A stretch of DNA of 64,000 bases, from assembly GCF_036962705.1 (NCBI RefSeq), contig NZ_JBALOQ010000016.1, forward strand, positions 77,123 through 141,122, given 5' to 3'. Under the pieces are notes generated by a model. That model was not told the origin of the DNA, searched no databases, and saw only the letters and a program-made list of their open reading frames with translations. Both the position numbers and the translations under genes were made by a program. Position 1 is the first letter of the stretch, and every line of letters starts with the position of its first letter. Shown piece after piece: positions 1 to 7,150 of this stretch. Source of the stretch: Ferdinandcohnia sp036962705 (GTDB taxonomy: Bacteria; Bacillota; Bacilli; Bacillales; Bacillaceae_L).

Positions 1-23
1 CGCTTTCCAATATACTTAAGCAT
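1..23 (-). CDS. oppB: Oligopeptide ABC transporter permease OppB, N-terminal fragment cut by the window edge
   Basis: Only the first seven codons lie in the window, reading MLKYIGK on the minus strand. They follow a good ribosome-binding site (GGGGGATAAC before ATG). This matches the usual start of OppB, the first membrane permease of the oligopeptide importer, and the position directly downstream of oppA fits an opp operon. The oppA terminator at 106-140 lies between the two genes, so partial readthrough is likely needed for permease expression. The assignment rests on seven residues plus context, so it is only moderately certain. Confidence 0.6.
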
Positions 24-56
24 GTTATCCCCCTTATTTAATGGATCATCTATTAA

Positions 57-96
57 AAACCGCCACATCCTATGGCAAACATAGTCTTAAGCCATC
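57..96 (-). repeat. Degenerate fragment of the ~60 bp accessory repeat module
   Basis: The string CGCCACATCCTATGGCAAAC followed by a TAGTCTT motif resembles the GCCACATC...GTGGCAA...GTCTTT block found inside the mosaic repeats near 33.9 kb and 57.7 kb. The copy is short and divergent and lies in the oppA-oppB spacer. It is probably a decayed remnant. Confidence 0.4.
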
Positions 97-105
97 ATAT
101 ACAAG

Positions 106-140
106 TAAAAATCGGGTATGCTGGATTCCAGCATACCTCG
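106..140 (-). terminator. Rho-independent terminator after oppA
   Basis: A perfect 10-bp stem (GGTATGCTGG / CCAGCATACC, loop ATT, 115-137) is followed on the minus strand by a short T-run. It sits immediately downstream of the oppA stop codon. Confidence 0.8.
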
Positions 141-153
141 ATTAGCTAGTTAC

Positions 154-1839
154 CTAGTTTTTAATATCTGCATAAATGAACTGTGGATAACTATTAATTG
201 GTGTGTAGACGCCTGTTACATGTGGTTTCACAGTAAACGGTTTTGTATAGAAATAAACAGGGATAACTGGCATTTCATCCATTAAGATTTTTTCAGCGTC
301 ATGCATTGCCTTCATACGATCATCTTGGTTCATAGTCGTTTTCGCTAAGTTAACTAGCTTGTCGTACTCTGCATTGCCCCAGTTCGCATCATTATATGGT
401 CCGTCTGTTACCCATAGATCCATAAATGTCATTGGATCTACATAGTCACCAACCCAACCTGCTCTGGAAATTTCATAATCACCCGCTTTTTCTCGGTCAA
501 GCTTAACCTGGAACTCAACGTTCTCTAATGTAATTTCGACACCGAGATTTTTACGCCACATTTCCTGAACAGCCTCAGCAATCATCTTATGACTATCAGA
601 CGTGTTATAAGTTAATGTTACGGCAGGAAACTTATCAAGACCCTCTTCAGCCAATCCTTCTTCCATTAATTTTTTCGCTTCTTCTATATTAGCTTCGAAC
701 AATTTGCCAGTATTTTCTTGGAAATCACCAGAAACATCAGGTATTCCTGGCGGTACGATAGAATATGCAGCTTGTTGACCACCCTGAGCAACATGCTCTA
801 CAATCGTTTCACGGTCAATTGCCATTGATAATGCTTTTCGAATCTTTTCATTATTAAATGGCTCCTTCTCGTTGTTTAAATTGTAGTAATAAACAGCAAG
901 GTCTGTTCCAATTTCGAACTCAGGGTTTTTCTGATCCTTTAATTGACCAATAACATCCTGTGGTAATGGATAAACTAAATCCAATTCACCCGATTGGTAC
1001 ATTTGCCATGATGTATTCTCATCATCGATTATAACGAATTGGACTTCGTCTAAATTGATTTTGTCTTTATCATAATAGTTTTCGTTCTTTGCAAGCTTCA
1101 TGCTTTCTTTATGCTTCCACTCAGTCAATTTAAAAGCACCATTTGATACATAGGAATCTGCTTCCTGGTACCATTCTGCATTTGCTTCCTGAACAGCCTT
1201 ATTAATTGGATAATACGTGTAGAAAGATGTTAAATCTAAGAAATATGGAGTTGGTTGTGCTAGCTTTACCTCTAAAGTTGTATCATCAACTGCTTTTACA
1301 CCAACTGCAGCTTCAAGTGCAGCTAGATCAGCACCCTCTTCTGCTGAGTTATATGCTTCTCCACCCTCTAAATAATAGAGTTGATATGCATATGTAGACG
1401 CTGTTTTTGGGTTTAGTGCGTATTTCCATGCATATTCAAAGTCATGAGCAGTAACAGGATCCCCATTCGACCATTTTGCATCACTACGAAGCTTAAATGT
1501 CCATTTTAATCCATCCTCACTTGGCTCCCATGATTCAGCCATTCCCGCTACGATTTCTCCTTCAGGAGTCTTCTTTGTTAACCCTTCAAATGCATGCTCA
1601 AGAATCCATGAGTCATGTGTTCCTTGTGCCGTCCCAGGGTGCAATGAACCAGGTTCTTCATTATTATTTAGGCGAAGAATCTTTGGTCCAGATGCTTCCT
1701 GATCATCCTCTTTTCCTTCCTCATTAGGAGTTGTTGGTTTTTCAGTTTCATTTGATGTCGTTTCTCCACTAAAACAACCAGATAAAGCTAAAAAGATAGA
1801 AAGTAATAATATCAATCCCACTGAAAGCTTTCTTTTCAA
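154..1839 (-). CDS. oppA: Oligopeptide-binding lipoprotein OppA (ABC transporter substrate-binding protein, family 5)
   Basis: This is the extracellular substrate-binding component of an oligopeptide ABC importer and is expected to be anchored to the outer face of the membrane. The protein has 561 residues with a lipoprotein signal ending in LALSGC (lipidated Cys at residue 22), then a low-complexity Thr/Glu linker and the SBP_bac_5 domain over the rest. The start is a TTG (1837-1839) preceded by GGGGG at good spacing. Length agrees with Bacillus OppA proteins (about 545 residues). It is followed by the oppB start at the window edge. The peptide specificity cannot be read from sequence; a dedicated DppE- or AppA-type role is an alternative. 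Confidence 0.9.
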   Translation of the reverse strand: MKRKLSVGLILLLSIFLALSGCFSGETTSNETEKPTTPNEEGKEDDQEASGPKILRLNNNEEPGSLHPGTAQGTHDSWILEHAFEGLTKKTPEGEIVAGMAESWEPSEDGLKWTFKLRSDAKWSNGDPVTAHDFEYAWKYALNPKTASTYAYQLYYLEGGEAYNSAEEGADLAALEAAVGVKAVDDTTLEVKLAQPTPYFLDLTSFYTYYPINKAVQEANAEWYQEADSYVSNGAFKLTEWKHKESMKLAKNENYYDKDKINLDEVQFVIIDDENTSWQMYQSGELDLVYPLPQDVIGQLKDQKNPEFEIGTDLAVYYYNLNNEKEPFNNEKIRKALSMAIDRETIVEHVAQGGQQAAYSIVPPGIPDVSGDFQENTGKLFEANIEEAKKLMEEGLAEEGLDKFPAVTLTYNTSDSHKMIAEAVQEMWRKNLGVEITLENVEFQVKLDREKAGDYEISRAGWVGDYVDPMTFMDLWVTDGPYNDANWGNAEYDKLVNLAKTTMNQDDRMKAMHDAEKILMDEMPVIPVYFYTKPFTVKPHVTGVYTPINSYPQFIYADIKN

Positions 1840-2096
1840 ACAGTTGACCCCCTATACTATTTTTTTTGAAACCATTTCGATTTCTACATTAAATCTATAG
1901 ATAAAAACGTGAAAATATTACTTTAGACGTAAATTTCTTTTTTATTTAAGTGATAGGTACTAGTTTTTCTTTCATACTTTAATACAACGACCTTTTAACC
2001 TGGTAAATTCTGAAGGCAGAAATTTGGTAATGCTTTACCTATAATCTAGTAGTTTGGTACACTTAAGTTACTAGTGAGAATATGGAGTGAATACAT

Positions 2097-2792
2097 ATGA
2101 ATCGGATTGAAATAACTGAGGTTTTACGAACGGTACCACTTTTTAAAGAATTAACAAGTAATGAATTAAATGAGATAGTAAACATTGCCCAATACCGCCA
2201 ATATAAAAAGGGTACACATGTTTTTATGCAGGATGATCCTTTAGAAAATGTTTATTTTATCTTTAAAGGTAAAGTAAAAATATATAAAAATGATATAAGT
2301 GGAAAAGAACAAATTGTAACCTTCCAAAAGGATGGGGATATGTTCCCTCATGTTGGTTTTTTCCGAAAAGGAAACTATCCCGCTTATGCGCATACGATGG
2401 AGGATACAAAGGCAGTCGTTATTTCCATCTCCCATTTTGAAAATGTGCTCTTACAGCATCCACAGGTCTGTATCAAGCTTTTTAAGGTGATGGGTGAAAA
2501 AATAGTAGACCTTCAAAATAGATTAGAAGCACAAATTTTAAATAATACATATGAGCAAATTATTAAGCTTATATTACGCCTAAGTAATACCGACGGTCAG
2601 AAAATGAAAGATGGAAAAATTATGATTACTACACAATTCACAAATAAGGATTTAGCCAATATGATCGGAACAACCCGCGAAACAGTAAGTAGGACCTTAA
2701 CAAAATTGAAGAAAAAAGATATCGTGGTAGTAGATGAAAAAAATAATATCATTGTTGACCCAGAAAGTTTAGAGGAAGAACTGTTTATATAA
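2097..2792 (+). CDS. Crp/Fnr-family transcriptional regulator
   Basis: A cyclic-nucleotide-binding-like beta-roll spans about residues 10-125, a dimerisation helix about 130-160, and a winged helix-turn-helix about 165-220, with the recognition segment TTRETVSRTLTKL. At 231 residues the length is typical. Unlike oxygen-sensing FNR it has a single cysteine (in HPQVCIKL), so an iron-sulfur cluster is unlikely. The glycine-rich, Arg-containing cAMP-binding signature is also not obvious, so the effector is unknown. It is transcribed away from oppA across a 257-bp region and ends at its own terminator, so it is probably monocistronic. ArcR-like or redox roles are possible. Confidence 0.8.
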   Translation: MNRIEITEVLRTVPLFKELTSNELNEIVNIAQYRQYKKGTHVFMQDDPLENVYFIFKGKVKIYKNDISGKEQIVTFQKDGDMFPHVGFFRKGNYPAYAHTMEDTKAVVISISHFENVLLQHPQVCIKLFKVMGEKIVDLQNRLEAQILNNTYEQIIKLILRLSNTDGQKMKDGKIMITTQFTNKDLANMIGTTRETVSRTLTKLKKKDIVVVDEKNNIIVDPESLEEELFI

Positions 2793-2798
2793 AATCTA

Positions 2799-2833
2799 AA
2801 AAGAACTGAGCTTCGTGTGCTCAGTTCTTTTTT
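2799..2833 (+). terminator. Terminator after the Crp/Fnr regulator
   Basis: An 11-bp perfect stem AAGAACTGAGC / GCTCAGTTCTT with a 7-nt loop is followed by a run of T. Confidence 0.9.
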
Positions 2834-2909
2834 ATGCCCAAAATAAAAACATTTTGATAAGAAATGAATATAGTATCAGTAGATAATACGGTCTAGGAGG
2901 AGAACCAAA

Positions 2910-3389
2910 GTGAAAGATGATAAGAGTGATAAACCGATTAAAAAATATGAAAATGAATCATTCGGACCACTCATGAAATCAATGAATGACTTCTTTACTC
3001 AGCAACCCGTTAAACGTCTGCTTGATACCATTGATGAATTCTTTGAACAACCATTCCCTTTCTCAACCATTCCTATTGATATGTATGAAACAGAGACAGA
3101 ACTTATTATTTCTGCAGATCTGCCAGGAGTCAAAAAAGAACAAATCGATATTGAGTACTCGGAAAAATATATTACGATCACTGTCAATCATGTTGAGGAA
3201 ACCGAAGAAACCAATGAGAAAAAAAACTATTATGTAAAAAAACATTCCTATAACAAAGCGAGTCGGGCGATCGCATTACCCTATCCGATTCCTATAAATC
3301 AAATTAAAGCATCCTACGTAAATGGTGTGTTAAAAATTCGCGTCCCAAAACAAAGAAAACGAAAAATTTTGATTGATGAGAGCATGTGA
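2910..3389 (+). CDS. Hsp20 / alpha-crystallin family small heat-shock protein
   Basis: This is an ATP-independent holdase chaperone that binds unfolding proteins. It has 159 residues: a variable N-terminal arm rich in Phe (about 1-50), an alpha-crystallin domain (about 52-145) beginning PIDMYETETELIISADLPGV and containing the GVLKIRVPK strand, and a short C-terminal tail with an I-x-I type anchor (KILI). The start is GTG at 2910 with an AGGAGGAG ribosome-binding site eight bases upstream. Terminators lie on both sides, so it is probably a single-gene unit. Some Bacillus members of this family are spore-coat associated (CotM/CotP types); which subtype this is cannot be decided here. Confidence 0.85.
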   Translation: MKDDKSDKPIKKYENESFGPLMKSMNDFFTQQPVKRLLDTIDEFFEQPFPFSTIPIDMYETETELIISADLPGVKKEQIDIEYSEKYITITVNHVEETEETNEKKNYYVKKHSYNKASRAIALPYPIPINQIKASYVNGVLKIRVPKQRKRKILIDESM

Positions 3390-3408
3390 AATAATCATGC
3401 TCTTTTTT
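3379..3408 (+). terminator. Terminator overlapping the end of the hsp20 gene
   Basis: The stem AGAGCATG / CATGCTCT overlaps the last codons and is followed by a T-run. Confidence 0.8.
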
Positions 3409-3456
3409 ACATACTTTCCATAGAAGATTAGCATGATATGGCTAGGAGGTGTAATC

Positions 3457-3654
3457 TTGGAGGAGAAGCCTGGTAATCAAAACTTACCTGATTTTAAAGA
3501 ACTGAATGACAGGTTTATTGCAGAAGCAAGTGATGAGCCAATTCTTGTAATTAAAACGAATCTAGATCCAAAAAATGCAACCGAGGATAACCCGTATTAT
3601 AAAGAATCTAAATCAAATGAAGAGGAATTCACCTCTTTTTTCGAAGAATCCTGA
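3457..3654 (+). CDS. Small hypothetical acidic protein upstream of csgA
   Basis: I do not recognise this 65-residue, acidic, soluble protein. It contains the segments LPDFKELNDRF and NATEDNPYYKES and has no membrane segment or signal. An upstream in-frame ATG exists at 3433. The TTG at 3457 is preferred because AGGAGG lies seven bases before it, while the ATG lies upstream of that AGGAGG. It ends 20 bp before csgA and points the same way, so co-transcription with csgA and the next small gene is likely. A spore-related role is inferred only from this neighbourhood. Confidence 0.6.
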   Translation: MEEKPGNQNLPDFKELNDRFIAEASDEPILVIKTNLDPKNATEDNPYYKESKSNEEEFTSFFEES

Positions 3655-3674
3655 TAATGAAATGGTGATCAATC

Positions 3675-3923
3675 ATGGACAAAACACTAGGGTATTTAAT
3701 TGAATCAATTTCAAACTATGGCGATGAAAATAAATTAAGTCGTGCCATCCTAACAAAAATGATGAATAACCAATACACTTCCGAAGAAGCATTGGTTAGG
3801 GATTTGGATGAAGAAGAAATCGAATTTTTAAATAAGGTACTACCTGATGAAATCAATTATGCAATGGATGAAAAAGATTTTAAGCGTGTACAACAACTGA
3901 ATGAAGTGTATGAATTGCTATAG
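3675..3923 (+). CDS. csgA: CsgA-like sporulation protein (sigma-G dependent)
   Basis: The 82-residue protein matches from memory the B. subtilis CsgA pattern in length and in its blocks: an N-terminal TLGYLIESISN, a central LDEEEIEFLNKVL, and a C-terminal RVQQLNEVYELL. CsgA is a small helical protein made in the forespore under sigma-G; its biochemical role is unknown. The sequence is mostly helical and acidic with no signal. It lies between two other small genes in one direction with short spacing. I did not identify a clear sigma-G promoter upstream. Confidence is good for the family and low for any function. Confidence 0.75.
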   Translation: MDKTLGYLIESISNYGDENKLSRAILTKMMNNQYTSEEALVRDLDEEEIEFLNKVLPDEINYAMDEKDFKRVQQLNEVYELL

Positions 3924-3937
3924 AAAAGGTGAGTTAG

Positions 3938-4081
3938 ATGGTAAAAGGATTTAGTACGAAGCAATACTCAGATACAAACGTCGAAGAAGTTAAACGTCTC
4001 AATGCGAATTCCGGATTATCCTATAATGAAGCATTACAACTTTTAGCGAAACAATATAATGAACAAAAGAACAAGAATTAA
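3938..4081 (+). CDS. 47-residue small basic protein, possibly spore-related
   Basis: This ORF starts at ATG 3938 after AAAAGGTGAG, 14 bp beyond the csgA stop, and ends at TAA 4079-4081. The segment DTNVEEVKRLNANSG faintly resembles the T-N-x-x-x-V-x-x-x-N motif of gamma-type small acid-soluble spore proteins; that likeness is weak and could be coincidental. The C-terminal half is a short amphipathic helix (ALQLLAKQYNEQ). The ribosome-binding site, tight spacing to csgA and a terminator just downstream support it being a real gene and the last of a three-gene unit. Confidence 0.6.
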   Translation: MVKGFSTKQYSDTNVEEVKRLNANSGLSYNEALQLLAKQYNEQKNKN

Positions 4082-4090
4082 TCTATGTAA

Positions 4091-4127
4091 AAAGAAAGCT
4101 GAAATCCTTAGACAGCTTTCTTTTTAT
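4091..4127 (+). terminator. Terminator ending the csgA cluster
   Basis: The stem AAAGAAAGCTG / CAGCTTTCTTT is followed by T-rich sequence. It lies 10 bp after the last small gene. Confidence 0.8.
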
Positions 4128-4133
4128 TTAGCT

Positions 4134-4255
4134 ATCAAATGCGCCTTGGCGTTTTTGCGCCCTTTTTTTTCGGGCCCTGCTCGAAAAGACACCTGTGAAA
4201 ATCGCATTCTCCGCCGGAGGCTTTAACTTTATTCAGCCCCAGCTGAATAAAGTTA
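4134..4255 (+). repeat. Mosaic intergenic repeat, copy 1 (yppG 3' end)
   Basis: The copy runs from ATCAAATGCGCCTTGGCG through the conserved CTCCGCCGGAGGC core to a perfect 14-bp terminal inverted stem, TAACTTTATTCAGC / GCTGAATAAAGTTA. The last three bases, TTA on the plus strand, are the yppG stop codon on the minus strand. Related copies lie at 11435, 18805, 19392, 28392, 33719, 46141 and 57575. Confidence 0.9.
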
Positions 4256-4639
4256 TACCTTAAATGTTTTCGTTAGTCCTTTTACGATTGAATTAACTTG
4301 GTTTACCGCTCCTACCATTTGACCTGCAGTATCCATCATTTTATTGATATCATAGGTTCCATCCTTTTTCTTAAATTGATTGAGGATGCTCGCTCCTCCT
4401 TTTTGCTGCGTCTGCCCCAGCCCAATTGGATATGGAGTTTGGTTTGGTGTTTGATACCCATATGATGAATATCCAGGATAACTATTCATATTATACTGCA
4501 TGTAGGAAGGAGGATAGTATTGATTCCATTGGGATTGATGCCCTCCACCATAAAATTGTTGATAGGTTGGCTGCCCATAATAAGGCCACGAAAAACCATA
4601 AGGTTTGACAGCTTTGTTCCTTCGATAATATTGATCCAT
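4253..4639 (-). CDS. yppG: YppG-like protein (possible spore coat protein)
   Basis: The N-terminal two thirds are dominated by Tyr, Gln, Pro, Ser, Asn and Gly (for example YYGQPTYQQFYGGG), typical of cross-linkable coat-like proteins. The C-terminal third is a conserved helical segment, SILNQFKKKDGTYDINKMMDTAGQM, characteristic of the YppG family. Length is 128 residues from the ATG at 4639, chosen because AGGAGG lies ten bases upstream; an upstream TTG in frame is too close to that site. Its position with yppE, yppD, sspM and yppC matches B. subtilis. The stop codon is supplied by the end of a mosaic repeat. A coat role is inferred from composition and is not established here. Confidence 0.75.
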   Translation of the reverse strand: MDQYYRRNKAVKPYGFSWPYYGQPTYQQFYGGGHQSQWNQYYPPSYMQYNMNSYPGYSSYGYQTPNQTPYPIGLGQTQQKGGASILNQFKKKDGTYDINKMMDTAGQMVGAVNQVNSIVKGLTKTFKV

Positions 4640-4719
4640 GTGGAACAAACCTCCTGTGATGTTCTTTTTCTATAGATTATGTAAAAGTTGGGTTAGGTGT
4701 TCAGATAAAGTGAAACTTC

Positions 4720-4751
4720 AAACAGTGGGGATTTTTTTATCCCCACTGTTT
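4720..4751. repeat. 13-bp perfect inverted repeat upstream of yppG
   Basis: The arms AAACAGTGGGGAT / ATCCCCACTGTTT enclose a T-rich loop. No clear T-run follows on either strand, so terminator function is doubtful. It lies at the border of the module at 4761. Confidence 0.6.
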
Positions 4752-4760
4752 GTTAGTTGA

Positions 4761-4821
4761 GGCCCACATGAGGTGGGTCACAAAGACGTTGCAACAGGAA
4801 GTGGCGGTTTTAGTCTTTGTT
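4761..4821 (-). repeat. Stand-alone copy of the accessory repeat module (yppG-yppE spacer)
   Basis: GGCCCACATGAGGTGGGTCA, CAAAGACGTT and TTTTAGTCTTTG are the reverse complement of the block found inside the mosaic repeats at 33872-33930 and 57671-57729. Here it occurs without the rest of the element. The surrounding 320-bp space between yppG and yppE, where B. subtilis carries yppF, holds only this module, the inverted repeat at 4720, a motif at 4896 and the yppE terminator; no yppF-like ORF is visible. Confidence 0.7.
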
Positions 4822-4895
4822 CATATGATCGGGCTTTTACGGGAAGTTTTCCCACCAAAACCCCTTTATTTTCGTGAACTTTGAAGTGGGGTTAC

Positions 4896-4916
4896 TGCCC
4901 GTTAATGAGGGACAAA
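4896..4916. repeat. Short motif shared with 12385-12406
   Basis: CCCGTTAATGAGGGACAAA here and CCCGTTAATGCGAGACAAA near 12390 differ at two positions. Both sit just before a terminator hairpin and near other repeat fragments, so they may be pieces of the same repeat family. Confidence 0.5.
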
Positions 4917-4948
4917 AAAGATACCATTTATGTAAGGGTATCTTTTAA
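4912..4948 (-). terminator. Terminator after yppE
   Basis: The stem AAAAGATACC / GGTATCTTTT is followed on the minus strand by a run of six T, 12 bp downstream of the yppE stop. Confidence 0.8.
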
Positions 4949-4959
4949 CAAAAGGTTTT

Positions 4960-5325
4960 TTATTCAGATGTTGTTACCTTCTCAAGGATATTTTCAAGGA
5001 CGTACTGGATTGATTCATACATATTTTTAAATCGTTTTACTTTTGTATCCTGGTAAAAGCTCTGGATAGAGATATGTTGGATATTTTCATGGGTTGCATC
5101 AATCTGATTAGGATGTAGGTTTTTAGGAAATTCTTGTTTGATCCAGAAAATCGCCAAATTTCTCCAGCTATCTGCTATTGCCATCGTGTCGTCCACAAAC
5201 GGCTTTACTTCTTTGTAAAAGTCCGCAACATATGATTCACTATTCTTAACTTCCTCTAATCGTTTAATGGACTGATCACAGAGATCCTTTAGCATATTTG
5301 TCTTCGCGAGTAGTTCCGTATACAT
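4960..5325 (-). CDS. yppE: YppE-like protein (DUF1798 family)
   Basis: A 121-residue all-helical cytoplasmic protein. The pattern TELLAKTNMLKDLCDQSIKRLEEV and the central WRNLAIFWIKQEFPKNLHPNQ are typical of DUF1798/YppE, whose members form a helical bundle of unknown function. The start has a GAGGTG ribosome-binding site five bases upstream. It lies 29 bp downstream of yppD and shares the same direction, so the two are likely one transcript ending at the terminator at 4912. No catalytic motif is visible. Confidence 0.75.
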   Translation of the reverse strand: MYTELLAKTNMLKDLCDQSIKRLEEVKNSESYVADFYKEVKPFVDDTMAIADSWRNLAIFWIKQEFPKNLHPNQIDATHENIQHISIQSFYQDTKVKRFKNMYESIQYVLENILEKVTTSE

Positions 5326-5354
5326 TCTTTCACCTCAACATCTATCATATCGCT

Positions 5355-5615
5355 TTAATAGCTTAATGTTAAGTGATAAGAATGCTCCTTTTCAGTTTCC
5401 GCTGCTTGTTCAGCTTTTTGATTGCGATACGCCTTACGTAAAATGATGAGCTCATTTTCAAGCTGCTTCATCTGATTAATATTTTGATTCCCTTCTTCCT
5501 GTATACGCGTACCCACCTCTATCTGGATTTGCATATCAATCTTGTTTAAATTAAAAAGCAATTGATCAATATCCTCAAGAACATGTACTTTCGTCTTAAG
5601 TTCATCCTTCCACAT
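5355..5615 (-). CDS. yppD: YppD-position small coiled-coil protein
   Basis: An 86-residue helical protein with heptad-like spacing of hydrophobics (LLFNLNKIDMQIQIEV, MKQLENELIILRKAY), suggesting a short coiled coil. I assign yppD by position between sspM/yppC and yppE and by size, not by a remembered family motif. The start at 5615 is preferred over the ATG six bases upstream because the latter directly abuts AGGAGG. Function is unknown. Confidence 0.55.
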   Translation of the reverse strand: MWKDELKTKVHVLEDIDQLLFNLNKIDMQIQIEVGTRIQEEGNQNINQMKQLENELIILRKAYRNQKAEQAAETEKEHSYHLTLSY

Positions 5616-5814
5616 ATCCATCCTCCTAAACGGTCTTTTTTAGATATTTCTATGCAAGATTTTTTCTTCCTGCACGCTTGACAAAACTAGTTTCCTTTCG
5701 CCAAAGAAAGTGGAATTCCCCCATTACTCTTCTCCTTTTTCGACAACACTTTCATACTTTTTAGAATGGTATTTGAGAGAAATGCTCACACTACTAGTAG
5801 GAGGTGAAGATTCC

Positions 5815-5919
5815 ATGGCAAAAAAGGATAAAAAGAAAAATAAACAAGAACGTAATGAAGAGACAGCTCCTGGTTATGGAAATAAAAAACTTGAAGGACC
5901 TAATCGACCATCAACATAA
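5815..5919 (+). CDS. sspM: Small acid-soluble spore protein M
   Basis: A 34-residue, Lys-rich protein beginning MAKKDKKKNKQ and ending in KKLEGPNRPST, which is the conserved C-terminus of B. subtilis SspM (also 34 residues). SspM is a minor small acid-soluble spore protein made late in the forespore. The start follows GTAGGAGGTGAAGATTCC. It lies between divergent yppD and convergent yppC, as in B. subtilis, and is a single-gene unit with its own terminator. A forespore sigma factor promoter is expected but I could not place it with confidence. Confidence 0.85.
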   Translation: MAKKDKKKNKQERNEETAPGYGNKKLEGPNRPST

Positions 5920-5925
5920 TATACA

Positions 5926-5959
5926 TACAAAGGCTGAAAAGTTCAGCCTTTGTTTTTTT
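5926..5959. terminator. Terminator between convergent sspM and yppC
   Basis: The stem CAAAGGCTGAA / TTCAGCCTTTG has a T-run on the plus strand and A-rich sequence upstream, so it can serve both directions. The yppC stop codon lies inside the stem. Confidence 0.85.
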
Positions 5960-6962
5960 GTAATAATTCCTCTATTAAAATCCCCGCCTGCAATTGCGTT
6001 TGCTTTTTAAAATACCAATTTGTTAGCTCAAATGGCTCACAAGGATCGACTTCGTTAAACCACTTTTCTTTTCTTTTTCCTTTATACCAATCGGCAGTTT
6101 TATCTTTATTGTGGTTAATAATTGGATAAGTCGTGCGTAAAAATGGGGTAGTCCGAAATTTCCTTTCCGCAACATATCGTTCATAATCAAATCTTGATCC
6201 AGTATGCTCAACTTTGTTTGAAAATCTGAGAAAAAAATCATAATAACCGTTCTGAAATAACAGGAAGGCTAGCTTTTTACCAAGTTCAATTCTTTCATCA
6301 AGCTTTGTAAAATGCTGAACAGAAAAACCGAATAATCTTCCTTCAAGTGTTGGAAAAATAACTGAACTAAAGTGTAAAAAATCTTGGAGATTATAAAAAA
6401 AACGTTGAAAAACCCTTTTCCGATAAAAAGGATGCTCGATCACAGGTTTTTGGATGATGTTTTGTTCATTGATGATTTGAGTGGTTACTAAACGATTTCC
6501 TTCTCGATGCCTCCAGTAATACTCCCATTCTATTTCAATAAATCTGGAAACCGAAAACATTTTTAGCATATGAAAGAATGGTTTTCCTAGATGCTTTGAA
6601 TATTCGTATACTAAGAGCTGTGGATAGGCATCGGAAAAAATTAGCCAGTTCGCCCGTTCATATGTATGGAACAGAACTATTCTTTCCTTTTTGCTTAGGA
6701 TTTTAGGGAACCACTCTCCTTCAAGATCCGTCATATTCCAGCCAGCATTCCGTGAAACCATACTTGCTAAGAAGGACCATCTAATCTCATTATTTCGTCG
6801 ATAGAAGTTTGCATAGCTTTTGGTACGTGAAATATTATCAAGATTTCCTTTTTCTGTTATAGACTTAATTTCATCATAAAGTTCTTTTTCCTCTATTGTG
6901 AATTGGATTTCCCGGTTTCGGCGTTCATTTACCATTTTTTCTATTTTTTCAATCTCGCTCAT
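5943..6962 (-). CDS. yppC: YppC-like protein of unknown function (DUF2515)
   Basis: A 339-residue soluble protein rich in aromatic and basic residues, with blocks such as NISRTKSYANFYRRNNEIRW near the N-terminus and MVSRNAGWNMTDLEGEWF after it. These fit the DUF2515/YppC family of Bacillaceae. The start at 6962 has AGAGGTG seven bases upstream; an in-frame ATG 18 bp earlier lies upstream of that site. It is divergent from recU, the same arrangement as in B. subtilis. No signal peptide, membrane segment or catalytic motif was recognised. Confidence 0.75.
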   Translation of the reverse strand: MSEIEKIEKMVNERRNREIQFTIEEKELYDEIKSITEKGNLDNISRTKSYANFYRRNNEIRWSFLASMVSRNAGWNMTDLEGEWFPKILSKKERIVLFHTYERANWLIFSDAYPQLLVYEYSKHLGKPFFHMLKMFSVSRFIEIEWEYYWRHREGNRLVTTQIINEQNIIQKPVIEHPFYRKRVFQRFFYNLQDFLHFSSVIFPTLEGRLFGFSVQHFTKLDERIELGKKLAFLLFQNGYYDFFLRFSNKVEHTGSRFDYERYVAERKFRTTPFLRTTYPIINHNKDKTADWYKGKRKEKWFNEVDPCEPFELTNWYFKKQTQLQAGILIEELLQKNKG

Positions 6963-7120
6963 ACATGCACACCTCTTCATTCATAGTGTAACCATTCATA
7001 CAGTCCGCACGCCCTCAAAAGTATATTTTCTGGCGAATAGTATGTTATAGTGAAAGGAAATTCTGTAGACCATTACCCAACTGTTAAAAATTCATTAAAC
7101 TATTTAGCCGATATTTTTGG

Positions 7121-7126
7121 TATAAT
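7121..7126 (+). promoter_or_regulatory. Probable -10 box for recU-ponA
   Basis: A perfect TATAAT lies 25 bp before the recU start. No good -35 hexamer is seen at 17 bp spacing, so the promoter is either weak or needs an activator. Confidence 0.5.
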
Positions 7127-7150
7127 AGTTGTCTTAAGGGGGATGGGAGT

